DNA of 13,769 bases from an uncultured Collinsella sp. (GTDB lineage Bacteria > Actinomycetota > Coriobacteriia > Coriobacteriales > Coriobacteriaceae): assembly GCA_900550785.1 (NCBI GenBank), contig URTL01000043.1, forward strand, positions 1-13,769, in the 5' to 3' direction. The position numbers and the translations under genes were made by a program. This document shows positions 1 to 6,181 of this stretch, in pieces. The notes below the pieces were generated by a model. It made no database searches, was not told where the DNA came from, and saw nothing but the letters and a program-made list of their open reading frames with translations. Numbering within the stretch: the stretch's first letter is position 1; each line of letters opens with the position of its first letter.

Positions 1-2
1 CT

Positions 3-86
3 TTAGTTTGCTACTGCGAACAGTCCTGCTCGCACGGAAAGCACATTAAGTGCTTTCCGGCTCGTGCGGAATCTACGAAAAACTAA
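3..86. repeat. Imperfect palindrome with bulged hairpin core
   Basis: TTAGTTT at 3-9 is the reverse complement of AAACTAA at 80-86. Inside this lies a strong stem: GGAAAGCAC (36-44) pairs with GTGCTTTCC (50-58) across an ATTAA loop. CGCAC (31-35) pairs with GTGCG (64-68) outside it, leaving a five-base bulge at 59-63. No T-run follows on either strand, so this is not a typical terminator. It could be a dispersed palindromic element, part of a structured RNA, or the 3' region of a transcript entering from the left. I cannot tell which from one copy. Confidence 0.45.
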
Positions 87-175
87 TCCGCGCCGCCCGA
101 CTAGGTCCTAGGTTTACTTGCTTGCCGCCTAGATGGTGTCTTGAGTGTCTAGATACTTGGCTGATTTTTTGGAAT

Positions 176-216
176 GAAGGGGGCTCCTTGTTGGCAAGGA
201 GCCCCCTTCTGCTTTT
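176..216. terminator. Perfect 15-bp stem-loop downstream of polA
   Basis: GAAGGGGGCTCCTTG (176-190) and CAAGGAGCCCCCTTC (195-209) form a perfect 15-bp stem closed by TTGG. It lies 35 bases past the polA stop and probably ends polA transcription or protects its 3' end. The only adjoining T-run, TTTT at 213-216, follows the stem on the plus strand. On the polA strand the stem is followed by ATTCC and then an A-run. As a U-tract terminator it therefore fits a plus-strand transcript better than polA. Confidence 0.7.
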
Positions 217-243
217 GGTTACTTCGGGATTGTGGGTGCTTCT

Positions 244-2994
244 TTATTTGGCGTCGGCCCAGGTTATGCCGGTGCTGGCTTCGGCGATTAGGGGGACGCG
301 GAGGTCCACTACGTGTTCCATGACGTCGCGGACCATGGCGGTGAGGCGCTCGACTTCGTCGACGGGGCACTCAAAGTCCAGTTCGTCGTGCACCTGTAAG
401 ATCATGTGGGCGGCAAAGCCCTCTTCTTCCAGGCGGCGGCTTACGCGGGCCATGGCGATCTTGATGATGTCGGCCGCGGTGCCCTGCATGGGATGGTTCA
501 TGGCCGTGCGCTCGCCAAAGCCGCGAAGTTGCGGATTTTTGGCCTTGAGCTCGGGAATATGGCGTCTGCGGCCATACATGGTCTCGGCGTAGCCCGTCTG
601 CTTGGCACGTGCCACCACGCTGTCGAGGAACATACGCACGCCCGGATAGGCCTCGTAGTAACGGTCGATCATGTCGCGTGCCTCGACCATCGAGATATGC
701 AGCGACTGCGACAGGCCGTAGGCCTGCTGACCATACACGATGCCAAAGTTCACGGCCTTGGCGCGACTGCGCAGGTCGGGCGTTACCTCGGACACCGGCA
801 CACCAAACACGCGCGCCGCCGTCTCGGCATGGAAGTCCTCGCCCTCGTTAAAGGCGCGCACCAAGTGCTCGTCACCCGAGAGATGTGCCAGCAGACGCAG
901 CTCTATCTGCGAGTAGTCCACCGCCAAAAAGACGCTTCCTTCGCCTGCCGAAAACGCCGTCTTGACGGTACGACCCAGCTCCGAGCGCGTCGGGATGTTC
1001 TGCAGGTTCGGGTCGCTCGAGGACAGACGCCCCGTTGCCGTGATGGTCTGGTTGTACGTGGTGTGCACGCGACCGTCACCACGGCGCAGCGGGCCCAGCG
1101 TATCCAGATAGGTGGACTTGATTTTGGACTTTTCACGCCAATCCAAGATCAGACGCACGATTTCGTGGTCGCGGGCAAGGTCGCTCAACACCTTGGCGTT
1201 GGTCGAATAGTAGCCGCGCTTAGTCTTCTTGAGGCCCTTGGTCGGAAGCCCCATCACATCAAAGAGCACATGCGACAGCTGCATGGGACTGCCAATATTA
1301 AAGGTCTCGTCACCCGCCAGGTCGCGAATGCTGCGCTCGACCTCGGTGATCTGGGTCGCCAGGCCCTCGGACAGATTACGCAGGCGGTCGGGATCCACGA
1401 GCATGCCCGCGCGCTCCATCTTGGCAAGCACCGGCACGAGCGGCATCTCGATGCCATCGAACACGTTGGCGGCATTCTCACGGGCCATGCACTCGCGCAA
1501 CGGCGTCACGAGCGCCAGTGTCAGAGCCGCAGTACGGGCGGCAGGCGCTGGAGCGTCCTCGCCGGCACCCTCTGCGCCGCGCGCCGCAGGCAGCGCCATC
1601 TGCAGATACGTATCGGCAAGATATGCCTCATCGAACTCGGAGCGATCGGAATCCAGCAGATAGGCAGCGACCACGGTATCGAAGATACGCGTGGAATCGG
1701 TAGCGAGCGGATCCATGAGCTCGGGCTCAGAAGAATCGATGGGCGAAAGCTCGTGCAACAACGCCTTCATATCCGGGCTCGCCACGCGGCCCTCCACAAA
1801 CAGGCGCGCAAGCACGCCGGCAATCACGCCGTGGGCGAAGTTAAAGCCATCGACTACGGCAGTGGTACCGCCGTCGCCCTCCTCGAGCGCGAACAGGCCC
1901 TTGGACGTCGCCAACCACAGCGTGCGCGTCAGTCCAAAGAGCGCGCCCTCTTCCTTGTCGTCGTCCACCACGGCGGCGACCCACTCGCCGGCATCAATCG
2001 CGCGGGAAACCTCAGCCGCAACGGCACCAAGCGCGTCGGCATCGCCGGCGGCTGCGCGAACCATCGCAGGTATCTCAAACACACTGGAGGCAGCAGCAGC
2101 CCCGCCCTCGCCGCCGATCAGCGCCAAGAAACGGTTCTGCATGGCGGTGATACCAAGCGTGCCCAGCGCCGCGGACACTTCGTCGGCAGAAAACGCCGGG
2201 AAGGACGTTTCGTCAAAGTCGAGCTCGACGGGCGCATCGGTGCGAATGGTTGCGACCTTGCGGCTCAGCAGCGCATCGTCGATGTGCGCACGCAGGTTCT
2301 CGCCCATCTTGCCCTTGACCTCGTCGGCATGCGCGATGACCTCGTCCAAGCTGCCGTACTGTGCGATGAGCGCGCTCGCCTTTTTGGGGCCGATGCCCGG
2401 TACGCCGGGAATGTTGTCCGACGCATCGCCCTTTAGACCGTAAAAATCGGGCACGAGCGCCGGCGTAATGCCGTGATACAGGTCGTCCACGCTCTCGGGC
2501 GTCATGATCGCCACGTCGGACAGGCCCTTGCGGGTCGAGACCACGTTGACGTGCTCGGTCACGAGTTGATACATGTCGCGGTCGCCGGTCACCAGCAGCA
2601 TGTCGCAGCCGGCCTCTTCACCCAGGCGCGCCATGGTTCCCAGGATATCGTCGCCTTCCCAGCCCTCGGACTGCAGAATCGGCACGTTGAGCGCGGTGAG
2701 CAGCTCCTTGATCATCGGAAACTGCGCATGCAGATCGGGGTCCATGGGCGGGCGTTGCGCCTTATACTGCGGCAGCATCTCCATGCGCACGCGCGGTTTG
2801 CCCTTGTCAAACGCCACAACAACGCCGTCGGGGTTAAAGGCGTCGATCATCTTAAGAAACATGTTCAGAAAGCCAAAAATCGCGTTGGTGGGGCGACCGT
2901 CCGGCGCGTTCATGGTCGGCGGCACGGCGTGGAAGGCGCGATGCATGAGCGAGTTGCCGTCGATAACGGCAAAGGTGCGGCGCTTGTCAGACAT
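244..2994 (-). CDS. polA: DNA polymerase I
   Basis: DNA polymerase I fills gaps and removes RNA primers during Okazaki-fragment maturation and excision repair. The 916-aa product has an N-terminal 5'-3' exonuclease (about 1-290, opening with the DGNSLMHRAFHAVPP metal-site region), a degenerate 3'-5' exonuclease-like middle (about 310-540) and a C-terminal polymerase. Motif A is DYSQIE (Asp693), motif B is R-x3-K746-x3-F750-x3-Y754-G, and motif C is HDE (Asp870). Phe750 sits where family A enzymes that discriminate against dideoxynucleotides carry Phe. The proofreading acidic residues are not recognisable. The start at 2994 has GAGGT seven bases upstream; an in-frame ATG 13 codons earlier has no comparable site. 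The gene is divergent from the aminopeptidase gene. Confidence 0.97.
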   Translation of the reverse strand: MSDKRRTFAVIDGNSLMHRAFHAVPPTMNAPDGRPTNAIFGFLNMFLKMIDAFNPDGVVVAFDKGKPRVRMEMLPQYKAQRPPMDPDLHAQFPMIKELLTALNVPILQSEGWEGDDILGTMARLGEEAGCDMLLVTGDRDMYQLVTEHVNVVSTRKGLSDVAIMTPESVDDLYHGITPALVPDFYGLKGDASDNIPGVPGIGPKKASALIAQYGSLDEVIAHADEVKGKMGENLRAHIDDALLSRKVATIRTDAPVELDFDETSFPAFSADEVSAALGTLGITAMQNRFLALIGGEGGAAAASSVFEIPAMVRAAAGDADALGAVAAEVSRAIDAGEWVAAVVDDDKEEGALFGLTRTLWLATSKGLFALEEGDGGTTAVVDGFNFAHGVIAGVLARLFVEGRVASPDMKALLHELSPIDSSEPELMDPLATDSTRIFDTVVAAYLLDSDRSEFDEAYLADTYLQMALPAARGAEGAGEDAPAPAARTAALTLALVTPLRECMARENAANVFDGIEMPLVPVLAKMERAGMLVDPDRLRNLSEGLATQITEVERSIRDLAGDETFNIGSPMQLSHVLFDVMGLPTKGLKKTKRGYYSTNAKVLSDLARDHEIVRLILDWREKSKIKSTYLDTLGPLRRGDGRVHTTYNQTITATGRLSSSDPNLQNIPTRSELGRTVKTAFSAGEGSVFLAVDYSQIELRLLAHLSGDEHLVRAFNEGEDFHAETAARVFGVPVSEVTPDLRSRAKAVNFGIVYGQQAYGLSQSLHISMVEARDMIDRYYEAYPGVRMFLDSVVARAKQTGYAETMYGRRRHIPELKAKNPQLRGFGERTAMNHPMQGTAADIIKIAMARVSRRLEEEGFAAHMILQVHDELDFECPVDEVERLTAMVRDVMEHVVDLRVPLIAEASTGITWADAK

Positions 2995-3036
2995 ATTGAA
3001 TACCTCGCTTTGGGCTGGGCACGGTTTGCTCACTCC

Positions 3037-3042
3037 AGTTTA
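3037..3042 (-). promoter_or_regulatory. Possible polA -10 element
   Basis: Read on the minus strand this is TAAACT, preceded by GTG, about 43 bases before the polA start. No convincing -35 hexamer lies at 16-18 bases. It is the best -10-like match in the polA upstream region, but it is weak. Confidence 0.3.
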
Positions 3043-3086
3043 CACGCTCCCCGCCCCGCGGCCACCTCACATCAAGCTCCCCCGCC

Positions 3087-3121
3087 ACCGTGAGCCCGCG
3101 CGTGATACGATGGCTCACGGT
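3087..3121. promoter_or_regulatory. Inverted repeat around an extended -10 promoter
   Basis: ACCGTGAGCC (3087-3096) and GGCTCACGGT (3112-3121) are perfect 10-bp inverted repeats separated by 15 bases. The spacer holds TGATACGAT (3103-3111), an extended -10 element (TG-N-TACGAT) for the downstream aminopeptidase gene, with no clear -35. The predicted transcription start falls in or near the right arm, so a regulator bound to both arms would cover the promoter. An operator is an inference. The arms are long enough that chance is unlikely. Confidence 0.55.
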
Positions 3122-3160
3122 ACATCAACCAGCACGATCGATCCGAAAGGAGCCTGCGTC

Positions 3161-4558
3161 ATGGAGCGTCCCTGCGCATGGAAAAAGTACACGCCACAGC
3201 AAATCGAGGAGCTCGAGGAGCTTTGCCGCGGCTATAAGCAGTTTTTGAGTGAGAACAAGACCGAGCGCCTGTGCGTCAAGGCCGGCATCAAGATGGCCGA
3301 GGAGGCGGGATACGTCGACCTGGAGACCGTAATCGCCGAAGGCCGCGAGCTCAAGGCAGGCGACAAGGTGTACGCCGCCAATCACGGCAAGGACCTTATG
3401 CTCGTCAACCTGGGCACCGCCCCGCTCGAGCAGGGCTTTAACATCCTGGGCGCGCACGTGGACTCGCCGCGCCTGGACCTTAAGCAGAACCCCGCCTTCG
3501 AGGCCGGCGACATGGCTTATCTCGACACGCACTACTACGGCGGCGTCAAGAGCTACCACTGGGTGGCCTCCCCGCTCGCACTCGTAGGCGTCATCTGCAA
3601 AAAGGACGGCACCACCGTCGACATTAACATCGGCGACAAGGCCGACGACCCGGTCTTTACCATCTCCGACCTGCTGATCCATCTCTCGAGCGAGCAGATG
3701 TCCAAGCCTGCCAAGGACGCCGTCGACGCCGAGATCCTCGACGTGATCGTGGGCGGCCGCCCCGTCAAGTTCGATGAGGACGACAAGGACGCTCCCAAGG
3801 AGCCCGTCAAGCAGATGTTCTTGGACATCCTCAAAGAGCAGTACGGCGTCGAGGAGGAGGACTTCCTCTCCGCCGAGATCGAGGTCGTGCCCGCCGGCCC
3901 CGCCCGCGACATGGGCCTCGACCGCTCCATGATCTTGGGCTATGGCCACGACGACCGCGTCTGCGCCTACCCCTCTATGCTCGCCCAAATCAACGTCACC
4001 AACGTGGAGCGCACGAGCATCACGCTCATCGTCGACAAAGAGGAGATCGGTTCCGTGGGTGCCACCGGCATGACGAGCCGTTTCTTCGAGAACACCGTCG
4101 CCGAGATCATGACGCTCGCCGGCGAGGGTAGCCCGCTGGCCCTGCGCCGCGCGCTCGCCCGCAGCCGCATGCTCTCCTCTGACGTGTCCGCCGGCTTCGA
4201 CCCGGGCTATGCCGCCAAGTTCGAGACCAAGAACGCCGCCTTTATGGGTCGCGGCCTGTGCTTTAACAAGTACACGGGCAGCCGCGGCAAGGGCGGCTCC
4301 AACGACGCCGATGCCGAGTATGTGGCCCTCGTCCGCGACATCATGGACAAGGCAGGCGTGGATTTCCAGACCTGTGAGCTCGGCCGCGTCAACGCAGGTG
4401 GCGGCGGCACCATCGCCTACATCATGGCCAAGTACGGCATGAATGTCATCGACTCCGGCGTTGCCGTTCTGTCCATGCACGCCCTGTGGGAGGTCGCCAA
4501 CAAGGCCGATATCTACGAGGCCTACCGCGGCTACAAGGCCTTCCTCGAGCGCGCCTAA
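3161..4558 (+). CDS. M18-family zinc aminopeptidase
   Basis: This is a cytosolic metalloaminopeptidase of MEROPS family M18, which removes N-terminal residues from peptides with a di-metal centre; large self-assembled particles are typical of the family. The 465-aa length is normal for bacterial members. Visible metal and catalytic motifs are His99 and Asp101 in HVDSPRLDLK, Asp264/Asp265 in GHDDRVCAYPS, Glu294-Glu295 in DKEEIGSVGATG, and a C-terminal His440 in LSMHALWE. The start at 3161 follows AAAGGAG by eight bases. The open frame extends far upstream, but that part overlaps polA on the other strand and lacks a ribosome site. Substrate preference cannot be read from the sequence. yaaA follows on the same strand after a 103-base gap holding a large palindrome. 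Confidence 0.93.
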   Translation: MERPCAWKKYTPQQIEELEELCRGYKQFLSENKTERLCVKAGIKMAEEAGYVDLETVIAEGRELKAGDKVYAANHGKDLMLVNLGTAPLEQGFNILGAHVDSPRLDLKQNPAFEAGDMAYLDTHYYGGVKSYHWVASPLALVGVICKKDGTTVDINIGDKADDPVFTISDLLIHLSSEQMSKPAKDAVDAEILDVIVGGRPVKFDEDDKDAPKEPVKQMFLDILKEQYGVEEEDFLSAEIEVVPAGPARDMGLDRSMILGYGHDDRVCAYPSMLAQINVTNVERTSITLIVDKEEIGSVGATGMTSRFFENTVAEIMTLAGEGSPLALRRALARSRMLSSDVSAGFDPGYAAKFETKNAAFMGRGLCFNKYTGSRGKGGSNDADAEYVALVRDIMDKAGVDFQTCELGRVNAGGGGTIAYIMAKYGMNVIDSGVAVLSMHALWEVANKADIYEAYRGYKAFLERA

Positions 4559-4573
4559 CCAGCCCTTCATAAC

Positions 4574-4646
4574 TTGCGGTGAAATGCGGACTAAACTGGC
4601 CCATAAACGGCCAAAACAGACCGTATTCCACCGCAACTTCCTTTTT
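4574..4646 (+). terminator. 63-nt symmetrical palindrome plus T-tract before yaaA
   Basis: The outer arms 4574-4589 (TTGCGGTGAAATGCGG) and 4621-4636 (CCGTATTCCACCGCAA) pair at 14 of 16 positions, with A/C mismatches on this strand at the other two. The inner arms TGGCC (4597-4601) and GGCCA (4609-4613) close a seven-base loop. Two seven-base strands form a symmetrical internal loop, so the whole element is centred on 4605. CTTCCTTTTT (4637-4646) follows, making it terminator-like for the aminopeptidase transcript. The yaaA ribosome site begins only a few bases later. It could instead be a dispersed palindromic repeat. Confidence 0.55.
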
Positions 4647-4661
4647 GGCAGAGGAGAGTCC

Positions 4662-5471
4662 ATGCTGCAGGTCATCATTTCGCCCGCCAAGCAGATGCGC
4701 GCGGCCCAAGATGCTTTTGAAGTCCTGGGTATCCCACCCTTTGTGCGCGAGACGGCTCGCCTCCACCGCGCACTGCTAGATATCGAGCGGAATGAAGGCA
4801 GCGACGGCCTGCAGGCGCTGTGGAACGTGAGTGACAAACTGCTGGGACCTTGCCTCAACACCCTGCATGAGTTCGGGCCCATCCTGAAAAGCGGCGATCT
4901 CGACAATCCCGCACTCGCCCGTCACCTCTCCCCTGCCGTCATGTCCTATCACGGCATTCAATACCAGAGCATGGCACCCGAGGTGATGGATTCCGCGCAG
5001 TTCGCATGGCTGCAAGACCATCTGTGGATCCTCTCCGGCCTTTACGGATGCGTACGCCCCTTTCATGCCGTTGAACCGTATCGGCTGGAGATGGGCGCGA
5101 AGCTCGCCGTTGACGATGCCCGAGACCTCTACGCGTTTTGGAGCGACAATCTCGCGCGGGCTATCGCCCCGGCAGGCTCAAACACCACGATCGTCAACCT
5201 CGCCAGCGTAGAGTATGCCAAAGCCGTTCTGCCCCACCTCGCGGACGACGCCACGGCCGTCACATGCCTCTTTGGCGAGGGCATCCGCAACGGGAAGCCC
5301 ATCCAACGGTCGACCGCCAGCAAAAAGGCGCGCGGCTCCATGGTGCGGTGGATGGCAGAAAACAAGCTCGAGGATGCAAGCGAACTCACCGCATTCAACA
5401 TCGGCTATCGGCACATCCCCGAGCTTTCAGACAAAAACACCCTGGTTTTCATGAACGCGCAGGCACAATAG
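4662..5471 (+). CDS. yaaA: Peroxide stress protein YaaA (DUF328/UPF0246)
   Basis: YaaA-family proteins bind DNA and lower intracellular free iron during hydrogen peroxide stress in E. coli, which limits Fenton damage; that role is taken from the family. The 269-aa product shows the family hallmarks in order: N-terminal ISPAKQMR, YHGIQYQSM near the middle, ILSGLYGCVRPFHAVEPYRLEMG, NLASVEYAKAV, and the C-terminal basic KKARGSMVRWM stretch followed by FNIGY. The length matches the family (about 255-270). The start at 4662 follows GAGGAGAG. The gene lies downstream of the aminopeptidase in the same direction. A terminator-like palindrome separates them, and no strong promoter is visible between the palindrome and the start. 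Confidence 0.93.
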   Translation: MLQVIISPAKQMRAAQDAFEVLGIPPFVRETARLHRALLDIERNEGSDGLQALWNVSDKLLGPCLNTLHEFGPILKSGDLDNPALARHLSPAVMSYHGIQYQSMAPEVMDSAQFAWLQDHLWILSGLYGCVRPFHAVEPYRLEMGAKLAVDDARDLYAFWSDNLARAIAPAGSNTTIVNLASVEYAKAVLPHLADDATAVTCLFGEGIRNGKPIQRSTASKKARGSMVRWMAENKLEDASELTAFNIGYRHIPELSDKNTLVFMNAQAQ

Positions 5472-5494
5472 GCCCGCCGTTTCCAAACACCCCA

Positions 5495-6010
5495 TTACTC
5501 CGCCAAGCCATCGGCCTTTGCAATCTCGCTCGTCGAGCCATCTTGGTAGGTAATCTTAACGTGCTCCACCTCGGATACCGCAGCGCCCGCCGGGGGCTCC
5601 AAGCGCCATTCCGTCAGCGCAATGTCCATGGTCGTGGGCACGTCCCCTTGATCTTTGAGCTTCACCGTCAGCGTTTTGAGCGTCGCATCAAACGTCACGC
5701 GTTCGATTTCTTCGCCCGGAATAGACCCGCCGCTCAGCTGCAGCTGCACAAACTCGTCGCGCGGATACCAATAGTCGCCCGGCGCGGCCACGGTATTGCC
5801 GCCCGCGACCTTCACCGTCATAATCGGCAGGCTATCATCCGCCTCAAACGTCCAGGCAGCTCCCCCACGCCCGCCAAACATCCAGATACAACAGGCAATC
5901 ACCATCACGACAAGGATTGCAAAACCAATTGCGACCAGTCCATGATGGGCACGGCTCTCCTCGGCCGATACATCCCATTGCGTCTCTCGATATAGATGCT
6001 TGTCTTCCAT
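5495..6010 (-). CDS. Single-pass membrane protein of unknown function
   Basis: I do not recognise a family. The 171-aa protein starts with a hydrophilic, acidic N-terminus (about 1-21), has one clear membrane helix (about 22-46, GLVAIGFAILVVMVIACCIW), and then a soluble region of about 120 residues. That region alternates hydrophobic and polar residues, suggesting a beta-rich extracytoplasmic domain. The positively charged side of the helix is not pronounced, so topology is uncertain. No signal-peptidase or lipobox motif is evident; the cysteine pair lies inside the helix. The start at 6010 is supported by GGGGAGG five bases upstream. The gene is convergent with yaaA (23-base gap) and divergent from the thiC riboswitch transcript. 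Confidence 0.8.
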   Translation of the reverse strand: MEDKHLYRETQWDVSAEESRAHHGLVAIGFAILVVMVIACCIWMFGGRGGAAWTFEADDSLPIMTVKVAGGNTVAAPGDYWYPRDEFVQLQLSGGSIPGEEIERVTFDATLKTLTVKLKDQGDVPTTMDIALTEWRLEPPAGAAVSEVEHVKITYQDGSTSEIAKADGLAE

Positions 6011-6043
6011 GTTCGCCTCCCCACGGGCATGCTCATCGCGTCA

Positions 6044-6049
6044 ATCGTA
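6044..6049 (-). promoter_or_regulatory. -10 element for the membrane-protein gene
   Basis: On the minus strand this reads TACGAT, giving a predicted start near 6037 and a leader of roughly 27 bases before the ATG at 6010. The same TACGAT hexamer is the proposed -10 at two other genes in the window. No clear -35 is seen. The site lies in the spacer of the opposing thiC promoter. Confidence 0.4.
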
Positions 6050-6060
6050 CCCATTCAGGC

Positions 6061-6066
6061 TATACT
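6061..6066 (+). promoter_or_regulatory. -10 element of the thiC promoter
   Basis: TATACT matches the TATAAT consensus at five of six positions. It would start transcription near 6073, just ahead of the TPP aptamer. A weak -35 candidate, GCGTCA, lies 17 bases upstream (6038-6043). Confidence 0.5.
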
Positions 6067-6080
6067 TGAGCCCACCACAT

Positions 6081-6173
6081 AAACGGGGAGCTTGCAGGAC
6101 AAGACGGCAGGCTGAGACTGGGCGCGCCCGCCCTGACCCGCAAACCTGATATGGGTAATGCCAACGAAGGGAG
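6081..6173 (+). ncRNA. TPP riboswitch (THI element)
   Basis: The conserved thiamine pyrophosphate aptamer is present in order: ACGGGGAGC (6083-6091), GGCTGAGA (6110-6117), ACCCG (6136-6140), ACCTGATATGGGTAATGCCA (6144-6163) and the closing CGAAGGGA (6165-6172). ACCC (6136-6139) can pair with GGGT (6152-6155). CTTGC (6091-6095) can pair with GCAGG (6107-6111). An extra GGGCG/CGCCC stem fills the variable arm at 6120-6133. There is no room for a terminator before thiC, and the thiC ribosome site GAAGGGAG (6166-6173) is part of the aptamer's 3' edge. Control is therefore probably translational, with bound TPP hiding the site. The outermost helix looks weak. Confidence 0.95.
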
Positions 6174-6181
6174 CCGTGCCA

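Noticed and set aside
1..175. tRNA or CRISPR-like content at the left end
   Set aside because: No cloverleaf, no CCA-type acceptor and no regularly spaced direct repeats could be found; only inverted repeats are present.
406..2436. Long open frame (676 codons) on the plus strand opposite polA
   Set aside because: It is antisense to an unmistakable DNA polymerase I, and its translation is rich in Arg, His and Gln with no recognisable motif. This is the usual mirror frame of high-GC coding DNA.
3125..4906. Open frame of 593 codons on the minus strand opposite the aminopeptidase and yaaA
   Set aside because: It overlaps two well-supported genes in antisense and encodes a Val/Gly/His/Asp-rich composition without domains, typical of a shadow frame.
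6158..6181. Upstream in-frame ATG for thiC
   Set aside because: It is part of the conserved GGGTAATGCC segment of the TPP aptamer and lacks a ribosome site. The ATG at 6182 has GAAGGGAG at the right distance.
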